A stretch of 52,393 nucleotides of DNA from Bacteroidales bacterium (lineage in GTDB: Bacteria > Bacteroidota > Bacteroidia > Bacteroidales > F082): contig JAFRRE010000037.1 in NCBI GenBank assembly GCA_017428285.1, forward strand, positions 1 to 52,393, in the 5' to 3' direction. Positions 40,180 through 49,909 of this stretch are shown here, one piece after another (position 1 is the first letter of the stretch; each line of letters opens with the position of its first letter). Under the pieces are notes generated by a model that saw nothing but the letters and a program-made list of their open reading frames with translations, was not told where the DNA came from and searched no databases. A program made the position numbers and the translations under genes.

Positions 40180-41742
40180 ATGGCAACACAACAAGAACGT
40201 GCAGAACTGCACAAAACTATATGGAAGATAGCCAACGACTTGCGTGGCAGTGTCGATGGCTGGGAGTTCAAGGCCTACGTCCTTGGCTCTATCTTCTACC
40301 GCTTTATCTCTGAAAACATCTGTGACTATATCCAACAGCTGATGAAAGAGGCTGGCCAGCCTGATTTCGACTATACCGCTATCGACGACACGAAGGCGGA
40401 AAACATCCGAAAAAAAATGGTCGAGGAAAAAGGCTACTTCATTCTGCCTTCGCAGTTGTTCCAAAACTTTATCAAGACTGCTGACAAGGACGAGAACCTG
40501 AACGAACATCTCTCCGCAATTTTCCGCTCCATCGAAGCTTCAGCCGTTGGCACCGCTTCTGAAGACGACATGCGCGGCTTGTTCTCAGATTTCTCTGTCG
40601 ACAGTGCTTTGCTGGGCAGCACCGTCATCAAGCGCAACCAGCTGCTGGCAAAGGTTCTGAAAACCGTAGCGCAAATGGATCTTGGCTCGAAGTATAACGA
40701 CACGAATAACGATACTTTTGGCGACACCTACGAGTTCCTGATGCAGATGTATGCCTCGCAAGCCGGAAAGAGCGGTGGCGAATACTTCACCCCCCAACAG
40801 GTCTCTGAACTGCTTGCTCGACTGGCATCATTGAACAATCCGAAAATCAACAAAGTCTATGACCCCGCCTGTGGCAGCGGCTCTCTGTTGCTAAAGTTCG
40901 CCAAGACCGTAGGCAAGGTCAATCCCAACCTGAAATACTTTGGCCAAGAGGTGAATCCCACCACCTACAACCTATGCCGCATCAATATGTTCCTCCACAA
41001 CGTGAATTTCGACAACTTCGACATCCGTCTGGAGGATACCTTGCTGAAACCTCAGCACATGGACGATGCTCCCTTTGATGCCATCGTTTCAAATCCGCCG
41101 TATTCAAAGAAATGGGATGGTAAAGACAACACCATACTCATCAACGATGAGCGTTATGCCCCTGCGGGTGTGCTGGCTCCCAAAAGTGCTGCTGACCTGG
41201 CCTTCGCAATGCACATGCTGTGGCACCTCTCGGAACGTGGCACGGCGGCCATTGTCGAGTTCCCAGGTGTGCTCTATCGTGGTGGCGACGAGAAGAAAAT
41301 CCGTCAGTACCTCGTCAAAAACAACTTCGTGGACACGGTCATTCAGCTGCCCGCAAATCTCTTCTTTGGCGTAGGTATTGCCACCTGCATCATCGTGCTG
41401 AAAAAAAGCGCTAAGGTTGACAGCAGCGTTCTTTTCATCGATGCCAGCAAGCTCTTCCAGAAGGACGGCAACAAGAACGTGCTGCTTCCCGAACACCAGG
41501 ACAAGATTATGGAGCTGTTCGCCAACCGTAGAGACGAAGCCTATCTGTCTCGTCTGGTGAAGAATGACGAAATCCTTGACAACGATTGCAACCTCTCCGT
41601 TTCATCGTATGTCGAGCAGGAGGACACACGTGAAGAAGTCAACATTCACGAGGTCAATTCACACCTCAAATCGCTGATTGCGGAGGGCAATGCCCTAAAT
41701 AATAAGATAGAAGGCTTTATTCAAGAGTTGGGAGAAGAATAA
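40180..41742 (+). CDS. hsdM: Type I restriction-modification system, methyltransferase subunit M
   Basis: 520 residues. HsdM methylates adenine in the target site together with HsdS and supplies the methylase core of the restriction complex. The N-terminal helical domain (IWKIANDLRGSVDGWEFKAY; GSIFYRFISENICDYIQQ) is followed by the SAM-dependent methylase: motif I DPACGSGSLLLKF (from about 228), motif IV SNPPYSKKW (Asn305), and GGEYFTPQQVSELLARLASL before motif I. First gene of a seven-gene operon; hsdS begins 1 base after its stop. The leader contains the structured element. Confidence 0.97.
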   Translation: MATQQERAELHKTIWKIANDLRGSVDGWEFKAYVLGSIFYRFISENICDYIQQLMKEAGQPDFDYTAIDDTKAENIRKKMVEEKGYFILPSQLFQNFIKTADKDENLNEHLSAIFRSIEASAVGTASEDDMRGLFSDFSVDSALLGSTVIKRNQLLAKVLKTVAQMDLGSKYNDTNNDTFGDTYEFLMQMYASQAGKSGGEYFTPQQVSELLARLASLNNPKINKVYDPACGSGSLLLKFAKTVGKVNPNLKYFGQEVNPTTYNLCRINMFLHNVNFDNFDIRLEDTLLKPQHMDDAPFDAIVSNPPYSKKWDGKDNTILINDERYAPAGVLAPKSAADLAFAMHMLWHLSERGTAAIVEFPGVLYRGGDEKKIRQYLVKNNFVDTVIQLPANLFFGVGIATCIIVLKKSAKVDSSVLFIDASKLFQKDGNKNVLLPEHQDKIMELFANRRDEAYLSRLVKNDEILDNDCNLSVSSYVEQEDTREEVNIHEVNSHLKSLIAEGNALNNKIEGFIQELGEE

Positions 41743-41743
41743 T

Positions 41744-42844
41744 ATGGTTGATTGGAAAAAATTAGGTGATGTTTGCACTGTGCATACAGGTTGCCAACTC
41801 AATCGTGATGATATGATTGAAGACGGGTTGTACCCTGTAGTAAATGGAGGTAAAGAGTTTTCAGGTTATACTAATTCGTATAACGAAACTTCAAATACTA
41901 TTACCATCTCCCAAGGAGGAGAATCTGCTGGTTTTGTGAATTGGTTAAATACAGATTTTTGGGCTGGAGCACATTGTTTTGTGGTCGAGCATAATGATTC
42001 TGTAAATAGAAGATACCTCTACCATGTGCTTAAAAACATGGAAAGAGATATACAACAATCAAAGCAAGGAGCAGGAATACCTGGACTTAATAGAGGTACA
42101 CTATACAAGCAAATTATCCCTGTTCCATCACTTTCGAAGCAATCACAAATAGTTGACATTCTTGATTCTTTCACCACTTCAATCGACAACCTGAAAGAAC
42201 AAATAATCTTGCGCAGCAAACAATACGAACACTATCGTGACCAACTTCTTGACCTTGAAGGCAAAGAAGGTGTAATAGTGAAAACATTGGGAGAGATTGG
42301 CGAGTTTATTAGAGGCTCAGGTATTCTGAAATCTGATTTTAGAGATGAAGGAAAGCCCTGTATTCATTATGGGCAGATACACACAAAATATGGGCTATCA
42401 GCTTCAAAAGCAATCTCAAAAATTGATGAAAGCCTGTATAATAGATGCAAGAAAGCTACAAAAGGTGATGTAGTGCTTGCTACAACATCAGAGGATGCAG
42501 AAGGTTGCGCAAAACCTGTTGCATGGCTTGGCGAAGAAAAAGTTGCAATTAGTGGTGATGCCTACATTTACCATCATAATCAAAATGGAAAGTTTATGGC
42601 ACATCAATTCGCATCCCACCGTTTTATGCTATTCAAGATTATGAATGCGACAGGTGCAAAAGTTGTCCGTATTTCTGGTGATAGTATGGCCAAATACGAA
42701 ATAGCTCTTCCGTCTCTTCAAGAGCAATCCCGCATCGTATCCATCCTCGATACCTTTGAGGCCAGCATCGCCAACTTGGAAGAACAGCTGAAGGAGCGCG
42801 AAATGCAATACGAATACTATAGAAACAAATTATTAACTTTCTAA
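41744..42844 (+). CDS. hsdS: Type I restriction-modification system, specificity subunit S
   Basis: 366 residues. Two target-recognition domains are evident, one from the N-terminus (WKKLGDVCTVHTGCQLNRDD; GIPGLNRGTLYKQIIPVPSL) and one from about residue 185 (VKTLGEIGEFIRGSGILKSD; ISGDSMAKYEIALPSLQEQS). Each is followed by a conserved helical spacer (QSQIVDILDSFTTSIDNLKE; QSRIVSILDTFEASIANLEE). HsdS reads the bipartite DNA site and bridges HsdM and HsdR. The TRDs are AT-richer than hsdM and hsdR, as expected for exchangeable specificity cassettes. No second or inverted hsdS copy is present in the window, so phase switching by inversion is not supported. Confidence 0.95.
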   Translation: MVDWKKLGDVCTVHTGCQLNRDDMIEDGLYPVVNGGKEFSGYTNSYNETSNTITISQGGESAGFVNWLNTDFWAGAHCFVVEHNDSVNRRYLYHVLKNMERDIQQSKQGAGIPGLNRGTLYKQIIPVPSLSKQSQIVDILDSFTTSIDNLKEQIILRSKQYEHYRDQLLDLEGKEGVIVKTLGEIGEFIRGSGILKSDFRDEGKPCIHYGQIHTKYGLSASKAISKIDESLYNRCKKATKGDVVLATTSEDAEGCAKPVAWLGEEKVAISGDAYIYHHNQNGKFMAHQFASHRFMLFKIMNATGAKVVRISGDSMAKYEIALPSLQEQSRIVSILDTFEASIANLEEQLKEREMQYEYYRNKLLTF

Positions 42845-42857
42845 ATAACAAACCATT

Positions 42858-43379
42858 ATGAAAAAATCGATAGTCTTATTAGTGATTAGTGCCTTTATAC
42901 TCTCCTCGTGCGGCAGTAAGGAGAAAGCCTTTGACACAAATCTTCAGGAATCATATTCTGAGATGACAATAACTCTTGCGGCCAGTTGCATAGTTTGCGA
43001 TAAAGTGTCACAAACATGGAGCAATGCTATTAGGAATAACATTGATCATCATGGACGCTATTGCTACGACTTTAATGATGCTTTAAAAACACTTTTCACA
43101 GAATATCAGTCAGATGGCACAATTGATAAAATTGAGCTTCACAAGGACAAAATGATAAACATTGCCAAATTATTAAACAATCCACCTAAAAGCCGCAAGG
43201 ATTGTTATGATGATTATATGGAAATTGTCTCAGAAGCCAGCTCTTTGGCAAGAATGGCAACCGATCCTACTGGAAGTCTCCAATCATACAATAATCAAAC
43301 CAATGAGACTTTTGAAAACCTGACAAAGAAGATTGAACTTTTCAAAATCAAATATGGAGATTTTCTAAAAACAAAATAG
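42858..43379 (+). CDS. Lipoprotein encoded inside the type I RM operon
   Basis: 173 residues. Signal sequence MKKSIVLLVISAFILSSCGS with lipobox LSSC (Cys18), so the product is exported and lipid-anchored. The mature part is helical and polar, with Cys residues at ASCIVCDKV, GRYCYDFND and KDCYDDYMEI and no recognised family. It sits between hsdS and hsdR with gaps of 13 and 3 bases, so it should be co-expressed with the restriction enzyme. An envelope protein is not a normal part of type I RM. Roles in blocking phage adsorption or DNA entry are possible, but so is a chance passenger gene. Confidence 0.85.
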   Translation: MKKSIVLLVISAFILSSCGSKEKAFDTNLQESYSEMTITLAASCIVCDKVSQTWSNAIRNNIDHHGRYCYDFNDALKTLFTEYQSDGTIDKIELHKDKMINIAKLLNNPPKSRKDCYDDYMEIVSEASSLARMATDPTGSLQSYNNQTNETFENLTKKIELFKIKYGDFLKTK

Positions 43380-43382
43380 TCT

Positions 43383-46300
43383 ATGGACGACTATAAAATC
43401 ATCATAGAACAAGACCACTTGACGGTGATGGCCCACTACGAAGTGGAGCCTAAACCCGAAGAGGGCTACCAAAGCGAAGCGAAGCTCGAGGCTGATTTCA
43501 TCAAGCAGTTAGTCAGCCAAGGCTATGAATACATCAAGGTCAAGGACGAGGCAGGTTTGTTGGTGAACTTGCGCAAACAGTTAGAAGCGTTCAACGAAGT
43601 AAAGTTGAGCGATACGGAATGGAAGCGCCTGTTGCCTCTTATCTCCAACGACCAGATGACCATTCAGGACAAGACGGCCATGCTGCAAGACAAAGGCCAT
43701 ATCCTTAGCCTTTTGATGGACAACGGTCAGACCAAGAACATAAAACTGATTGACAAAGGCAACGTCTATAACAACCGCCTCCAAGTCATCAACCAGTACG
43801 AGGTGCCTGATGGTGCTCACAAAAACCGTTACGATGTAACGATACTGGTAAACGGTCTGCCTATGGTTCACGTCGAGCTGAAGAAACGCGGCGTGGATAT
43901 CAAGGAAGCCTTCAACCAAATCAACCGCTATCAACGCGACTCCTTCTGGGCAGGCAAGGCCATGTTCGACTTTGTGCAGATCTTTGTCATCAGCAATGGC
44001 ACCGAAACGAAATACTACAGCAACACTACCCGCTATGCCAAGGAACAGGAAGCGCAAAACGGTCCCCGCAAGCACAAGACCGATGGCAACACATTTGAGT
44101 TCACTTCCTATTGGACCGACCAGGAAAACACCTTACTGACCGACCTGCGCGACTTCACCAACACCTTCTTTGCCAAGCACACCATTCTGAACATCCTCAC
44201 CAAATACTGTGTGTTTAATGTCGATAAGCAGCTGCTGGTGATGCGTCCCTACCAAATTGCCGCCACCGAGAAGATACTACAACGCATTCAGACCGCCATT
44301 TACAACAAATGGCAAGGCTCCATCCGCGCTGGTGGTTACATCTGGCACACCACAGGTTCAGGCAAGACCCTCACATCCTTCAAGACCGCACAGCTCGCTT
44401 CCAAGATGGATGGCATCAAGAAAGTGCTGTTTGTGGTAGACCGTAAAGACCTGGACTACCAAACCATGAAGGAGTACGACAACTTTGAACCCAATTGCGC
44501 CAACTCCAATGCCTCGGCTCGCATCTTGCTGAAACAGCTGAAGGACGACAGTGTGAGGATTATCATCACCACCATTCAGAAGCTGTCGAACCTGATGAAA
44601 CCCGCCATCTACGACAACGACGAACGGCTGAAGGAGATACTTACCAAAGAGAACATCGTTCTCATCTTCGACGAGTGCCACCGCTCACAGTTTGGCGACA
44701 TGCACAAGCTCATCGTGAAGCGTGTGAAGAAATACCTCATGTTCGGCTTCACTGGCACACCCATCTTTGCTGTCAACTCCAGCGCGGGCAGCAAATACTC
44801 AACCACTGCACAACTTTTCGGCGGTGAGCCTGACGCTCAGGGCAAGCCAACCCGCCCGTTGCATACCTATACAATCATCAACGCCATCCGCGACAAGAAT
44901 GTGCTGAAATTCCATGTGGACTACAACAGCACAATGCGGATGAAAGACGATGTTGAGCGCAAACAAGTGTGGGGCATCGATACCGAGGAAGCCTTACACA
45001 ATCCTATGCGCATCGCGGTTGTAACACGCTACATCATTGAGCACTTTGCCGAAAAGACAAAGCAGGCCGCCGACGCTTATTCAATGAGCAAGCTGGTGAA
45101 TGTTCAGGAAGTCATCAAGAAAGGCCGCAAAGCCGAGGAGGAGAAGACCAAAGTGAAGACCAGGGGCTTCAACAGCATCTTCGCCGTCGACTCAGTGAAG
45201 GCTGCTATTCTCTACTACAACGAGTTCAAGCGTCAACTGGCTGAGCCTGGCGCACCCAACCTGCGTATTGCCACCATCTATACCTACAACGCCAACGAAG
45301 AGGAAGTGGATGACTGGGGCTTTGGCGGCGACGAGAACCCCGAGGATGTCGGCACGGCTCCCGATATGCAGAGCCGCGAAGCCTTGGAACAAGCCATCGA
45401 CGACTACAACCACTTCTGGGAACCCAACACCAACTACAGCACCGATGGCGACTCGTTCCAGTCGTACTACAAAGATGTGTCGCTGCGAATGAAAAACAAG
45501 GAAATCGACATCCTTATTGTGGTGGGCATGTTCCTCACTGGCTTCGATGCTAAGACGCTCAACACGCTTTGGGTCGATAAGAACCTGAAGCTTCATGGCC
45601 TGCTACAGGCTTACAGCCGTACCAACCGCATCCTGAACGCAGTGAAAAATTGCGGCAACATTATCTGTTTTCGCAATTTGGAAGAGGCCACCAAGCAAAG
45701 CCTTGCCATCTTCGGCGATGAGAATGCCTCTGGGCTTGTGTTCATGAAGAGCTTCGACGAATACTATCGCACTGGCTATGAGGATGACAGAGGAATACAT
45801 CATGCTCCATACATAGAATTGATCCAACGCCTGCTCACCGGATTTCCCGTGGAGGGCATGGCCAACATCTTCGATGAAGAGCAGAAAAAAGCCTTCATCC
45901 GTCTGATGGGTGAAATATTGCGCTTGCGCAACGTGTTGTCGTCTTTCGACGACTTCACCGAAGAGGCCAAGCTTGTTGATGAAATGCACTACCAAGATTA
46001 TCTCGGTTGGTACAACAACTACTACGAAGAGTTCCGCAAGCCTAACCACAACGACGAGCGCGAGCACATCACAGACGACATCGTGTTTGAGATGGAGCTG
46101 GTGAAACAGGTGCAAATCAACATCAACTACATCCTTCACCTAGTGCAGCAGTACCACGACTCCAACTGTGAGGATAAGGAAATCATCGTTAAAATCAAGA
46201 AACTGGTGGATGCCAGCCCCGACATGCGCGACAAGCGTGAGCTGATAGAGCAGTTCATTGAACAAATGACCCCAGAGAGCGGCAGCGATGTTGGTGCAGA

Positions 46301-46679
46301 ATGGGAGCAATACATTGAGCAGGAAAGGCAAGAGCAGCTGAATGCCATTATCGAAGAAGAGCACTTGAAGCCGCAAGAGACATACGACTTCATGTCCAGA
46401 GCCTTCTCTGACGGCTATATCACCGAAACAGGCACCAGCATTGTCAGGATATTACCGCCCACAAATCCCTTCCTGCCCGAAAGCGCAGAGAAGAAGCAGA
46501 CGGTAATTGAAAAGCTGAAAGCGTATTTGAGGAAGTTCCTTGACACACTCAATGGAGAGTTCAACATTGTTCCCCGACAGCACAACGTGGTTCCTTACCC
46601 AATGGAAGAAGAGGGCGGCACTATGTTATTGGCAGCAGAAGATTCACCCGAATATGAGCAAGATAACCAACAATTCTAA
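43383..46679 (+). CDS. hsdR: Type I restriction-modification system, endonuclease subunit R
   Basis: 1,098 residues, normal length. HsdR translocates DNA using ATP and cuts unmodified DNA far from the recognition site. The N-terminal PD-(D/E)xK nuclease is at about 149-167 (RYDVTILVNGLPMVHVELKK). SF2 helicase motifs: HTTGSGKTLTS (Walker A, about 321-331), IFDECHRSQFGDMHKLI (DECH, about 429-433), FGFTGTPIF (motif III) and LLQAYSRTNRIL (motif VI). A C-terminal helical domain for M-subunit contact follows, with an acidic tail. The gene is intact, so the RM system is probably active. The SNF2-type gene starts 9 bases after its stop. Confidence 0.97.
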   Translation: MDDYKIIIEQDHLTVMAHYEVEPKPEEGYQSEAKLEADFIKQLVSQGYEYIKVKDEAGLLVNLRKQLEAFNEVKLSDTEWKRLLPLISNDQMTIQDKTAMLQDKGHILSLLMDNGQTKNIKLIDKGNVYNNRLQVINQYEVPDGAHKNRYDVTILVNGLPMVHVELKKRGVDIKEAFNQINRYQRDSFWAGKAMFDFVQIFVISNGTETKYYSNTTRYAKEQEAQNGPRKHKTDGNTFEFTSYWTDQENTLLTDLRDFTNTFFAKHTILNILTKYCVFNVDKQLLVMRPYQIAATEKILQRIQTAIYNKWQGSIRAGGYIWHTTGSGKTLTSFKTAQLASKMDGIKKVLFVVDRKDLDYQTMKEYDNFEPNCANSNASARILLKQLKDDSVRIIITTIQKLSNLMKPAIYDNDERLKEILTKENIVLIFDECHRSQFGDMHKLIVKRVKKYLMFGFTGTPIFAVNSSAGSKYSTTAQLFGGEPDAQGKPTRPLHTYTIINAIRDKNVLKFHVDYNSTMRMKDDVERKQVWGIDTEEALHNPMRIAVVTRYIIEHFAEKTKQAADAYSMSKLVNVQEVIKKGRKAEEEKTKVKTRGFNSIFAVDSVKAAILYYNEFKRQLAEPGAPNLRIATIYTYNANEEEVDDWGFGGDENPEDVGTAPDMQSREALEQAIDDYNHFWEPNTNYSTDGDSFQSYYKDVSLRMKNKEIDILIVVGMFLTGFDAKTLNTLWVDKNLKLHGLLQAYSRTNRILNAVKNCGNIICFRNLEEATKQSLAIFGDENASGLVFMKSFDEYYRTGYEDDRGIHHAPYIELIQRLLTGFPVEGMANIFDEEQKKAFIRLMGEILRLRNVLSSFDDFTEEAKLVDEMHYQDYLGWYNNYYEEFRKPNHNDEREHITDDIVFEMELVKQVQININYILHLVQQYHDSNCEDKEIIVKIKKLVDASPDMRDKRELIEQFIEQMTPESGSDVGAEWEQYIEQERQEQLNAIIEEEHLKPQETYDFMSRAFSDGYITETGTSIVRILPPTNPFLPESAEKKQTVIEKLKAYLRKFLDTLNGEFNIVPRQHNVVPYPMEEEGGTMLLAAEDSPEYEQDNQQF

Positions 46680-46688
46680 ATTAATGCC

Positions 46689-49600
46689 ATGGCAAAGTTC
46701 AATGTAGGAAGCGGTGTTGTCCATTTGGAAACGGGGGAGCACGGTACAATCATAGAAATCTATCCTCCACGACGGGGACGGCAACTCTATAAAGTAGGGT
46801 GGCAAAATGGCACAAGCGACGAGTTGGAAGTGAGCCTTGCAATGGATTGCGACATTTCAAATCCTTTTGAGCGTTGTGCCAATGGACTTTTTGGCTCCTA
46901 TTCGGAGTACACCAAGAAAAACACAACTTTTAAGATTAGAAACTCCAACAACAGCACGATTTCGTCTTTGAAGGCCTCAAAGACTTTATTTCGCCCATAT
47001 CAGTTCAAACCTCTGCTCAAATTCCTTAACTCACCAAATAGGCGGCTGCTTGTGGCTGATGAAGTGGGTCTTGGTAAGACGATTGAGGCTGGCCATGTGA
47101 TGCTTGAATTAAAGGCCAGGCGCGAGTTGAAAAACGTGCTGATTGTTTGTCCTAAATCACTGCAAGAAAAATGGAAAGCGGAATTGTTGGAGAAATTCGG
47201 TTTGCTTTTCCATATCTATGAATCAGGAAAAGATCTTATCGGCGACCTGGAGGAACAGCGTGGTAATGTCCGTGCCATCGTAAACTATGAGAAGATCCGG
47301 ATGAAAAAGGATGATGACGATGATGACGACAAGGGTGAGAACACTGAAGAAAAAGGAAAGAAGAAGAAACAAAAGAAAAAGCGCGAAAAAGACCCTAAGA
47401 ATAATTTCATCGATTATCTTACTGAAAAAGGCTGCAACTTTAGCCTAGTGCTTTGTGATGAGGCCCATAAAATGCGCAATGATGACACTCAAACATACAA
47501 AGGTGCAGAAGTAATAATGAGTCAAGCCGATGCTGCTTTGTTCTTGACGGCAACGCCAATCATGATAAGCACTGAAAACCTCTACAACCTACTTCACTTA
47601 CTAGACAACACTCGCTATTTCAACTATCAGATTTTTGATAACCTGCTAGAGCAAAACAAACCTTTTGTCAGCGCAATCACTGAACTTAACCATAAAGTAC
47701 CGCTGCAAACGATAGCAGAAAACTTAAACACTGCCATCGTTCATACTCAAATTAGTTCTGATGAGACGGTCATTTACACTGATGAAACAACTGTTGGAGA
47801 GAAATGCGAGAAAGACCCGTTGTATCAAGAAATAATTGAGCTACTTAACGGCGAGGATTCTTTCCCTGTGAGAGCGAGATTGCAGTATTTGTTATCTTCG
47901 ATGAGCATTATGAATAATGTCTTCTCTCGAACCAGAAAAAGAGATATAAACACTGATTATTCTCAGGCCGAAAGAAAGCCTCATTTAATTAGAGTAGATT
48001 TGACAGATGATGAACAGGAAGAATTCGACACTGTAATTGAAGAGTATATCGATGACAACTCCTACATTGATGAATATGGCGAAATGGTGATGAAGAAAGG
48101 AGCTCCACTTGGATTGGTTCAAAAGAAACGCCAGGTTGCAAGCAGCGTATACGCCTACCTTAACTCCGAGGATAATCTTGATAAGGGATTTGATGTATTT
48201 GCTGAGCTTCCAGATTCCAAAATTGATCGTCTTATTGAGATAATCGAAGAAGTCTTCAAACACGGAACACAAAAACTAGTAATTTTTGCCTTGTTCAGAA
48301 AAACATTAAAATATGTTCAAATTAGATTGAAGCAGAAAGGATATGGCTGTCTAATGATACATGGTGAGATTGACAACAGACAAGAAATCCTAGACAAGTT
48401 CAAAAACGACCCTAATTCACATATTCTTCTTTCATCTGAAGTGGGTAGCGAAGGCTTGGATATGCAGTTCTGCAATTCTATGGTAAACTACGATTTGCCA
48501 TGGAACCCAATGGTGGTTGAACAACGTATCGGTCGTATCGATAGATTTGGCCAGCAATCACCTGTATTAAATATATACAACTTTGTTGTGGCTGGTTCAA
48601 TCCAGGAAGATATCTATGACAGGCTGCTTGATAGAATTGGTATTTTCCGCGATACTATTGGAGATTTAGAGGCTATACTTGATGCCCCCATATATGAAGG
48701 CAGCAAAATTAAAATTCAAGATTTATACAATAAACTTGAAAAGGAGTTATACACTTGTAAGCTTACTAAAGAGGAAATCCAAAATAAAATTGATGAGGTC
48801 AAAAGGGCGTTCCAAAATGAACGTGAGATTATTAAACATCTTGAAGAAGGTTTGACTAATACCCTCACAAACGATGCATACTTCAAAGATGAAATTAATC
48901 GCATCGAAAATAACAACGCCTATGTCACCGAACATGAATTGAAAAACTATATAGACTCTGTTATACGCCAAGAATTGACCACATGTTATCTGGAGGAAAT
49001 TGAAGAAGGTATATATGATTTTATAATGCCTTTAAGCAATATTAGAGTCTTGAAGAACTTTATGGACGCTTATCCTCCAGTTGGTGAAGAAGCAGAAGCG
49101 GCATATAGACGTTTTCTTGCTGATATTCAAGGTAAAAACTCGTTGCGTCTTACCTTTAATCAACAAAAAGCCTACGACAATAGAGAACTATTCTATCTCA
49201 ACCTCTATCACCCAATTATTCAAGCCTGCTTAAATTACTTTATTAAGAAAGACGATAAGGCTAAAACCACGTTTTGCTATGCACTCCGTGATACAGAAAA
49301 ACAGTACAATGCAAAGATTTACTATCTTGCAATTTATCAATTGAGCACACGTCGCATTGTACAAGGAGTGGAAAAGCGGACAGAAACGCTTCTTCCATTG
49401 TTATACGACGCAACCAATGATTGTATCGTAGAAGACGCAGCCATCGTCAATAGCCTTTTCAGCAAATCACAAACCTTGGGCATAGAACACAGTGCGTCGA
49501 GCAAAGACATTAGCCGTGATATAGTGGATAATATGAGATATGACTTTGCAGAAGCTCTTGGCAAAGAAATATCAAAAAAAGTTGGCGAGCTAAAAAAGCA

Positions 49601-49907
49601 AGCAGAGAGTGATAGATTCCGCACCGAACAGCAAACGTTGATATACTACAAAACACGTATTGCCAATATTGAGAAAAGCATAGAGGAGCAAGAAGATAAA
49701 CTCGATGAATTACAATATATTTACTTTGAGAATCCCGCTTTACGTGAAAAGAAACGCAGAGGCATTGAAGGTGCCATCCGTCTTTTCAGTGCCAAGATCA
49801 CTCAGCTTGAAAAAGACAGAGACTCTCATTTGGAGATGATCAACCGTGACCCTGAAATACGTATTGAACGAGATTTGTTGTCCATCAACATGATAAATAT
49901 AATCTGA
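46689..49907 (+). CDS. RapA/SNF2-type DNA translocase
   Basis: 1,072 residues. The N-terminal 60 residues resemble the small beta-barrel start of RapA/HepA-like proteins (GSGVVHLETGEHGTIIEIYP). SNF2 motifs: LVADEVGLGKTIEAG (Walker A Lys130), CDEAHKMRN (DEAH 257-260), FLTATPI, and motifs V-VI near 580-620 (SSEVGSEGLDMQF; VEQRIGRIDRFGQ). A charged Asp/Glu/Lys-rich insert (about 206-238) lies between motifs Ia and II. The C-terminal 400 residues are helical with coiled coils and no recognised nuclease. Related SNF2 proteins occur in defence systems (for example DrmD of DISARM), but none of the other DISARM genes is here. Co-transcribed with hsdR and with the Hsp70-like gene (2-base gap). Confidence 0.92.
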   Translation: MAKFNVGSGVVHLETGEHGTIIEIYPPRRGRQLYKVGWQNGTSDELEVSLAMDCDISNPFERCANGLFGSYSEYTKKNTTFKIRNSNNSTISSLKASKTLFRPYQFKPLLKFLNSPNRRLLVADEVGLGKTIEAGHVMLELKARRELKNVLIVCPKSLQEKWKAELLEKFGLLFHIYESGKDLIGDLEEQRGNVRAIVNYEKIRMKKDDDDDDDKGENTEEKGKKKKQKKKREKDPKNNFIDYLTEKGCNFSLVLCDEAHKMRNDDTQTYKGAEVIMSQADAALFLTATPIMISTENLYNLLHLLDNTRYFNYQIFDNLLEQNKPFVSAITELNHKVPLQTIAENLNTAIVHTQISSDETVIYTDETTVGEKCEKDPLYQEIIELLNGEDSFPVRARLQYLLSSMSIMNNVFSRTRKRDINTDYSQAERKPHLIRVDLTDDEQEEFDTVIEEYIDDNSYIDEYGEMVMKKGAPLGLVQKKRQVASSVYAYLNSEDNLDKGFDVFAELPDSKIDRLIEIIEEVFKHGTQKLVIFALFRKTLKYVQIRLKQKGYGCLMIHGEIDNRQEILDKFKNDPNSHILLSSEVGSEGLDMQFCNSMVNYDLPWNPMVVEQRIGRIDRFGQQSPVLNIYNFVVAGSIQEDIYDRLLDRIGIFRDTIGDLEAILDAPIYEGSKIKIQDLYNKLEKELYTCKLTKEEIQNKIDEVKRAFQNEREIIKHLEEGLTNTLTNDAYFKDEINRIENNNAYVTEHELKNYIDSVIRQELTTCYLEEIEEGIYDFIMPLSNIRVLKNFMDAYPPVGEEAEAAYRRFLADIQGKNSLRLTFNQQKAYDNRELFYLNLYHPIIQACLNYFIKKDDKAKTTFCYALRDTEKQYNAKIYYLAIYQLSTRRIVQGVEKRTETLLPLLYDATNDCIVEDAAIVNSLFSKSQTLGIEHSASSKDISRDIVDNMRYDFAEALGKEISKKVGELKKQAESDRFRTEQQTLIYYKTRIANIEKSIEEQEDKLDELQYIYFENPALREKKRRGIEGAIRLFSAKITQLEKDRDSHLEMINRDPEIRIERDLLSINMINII

Positions 49908-49909
49908 TT

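Noticed and set aside
41744..42844. Phase-variable type I specificity by hsdS inversion.
   Set aside because: Only one hsdS is present, with no partial or inverted hsdS copy and no invertase next to it. The recombinase at 33567 is far away and appears to belong to the element.
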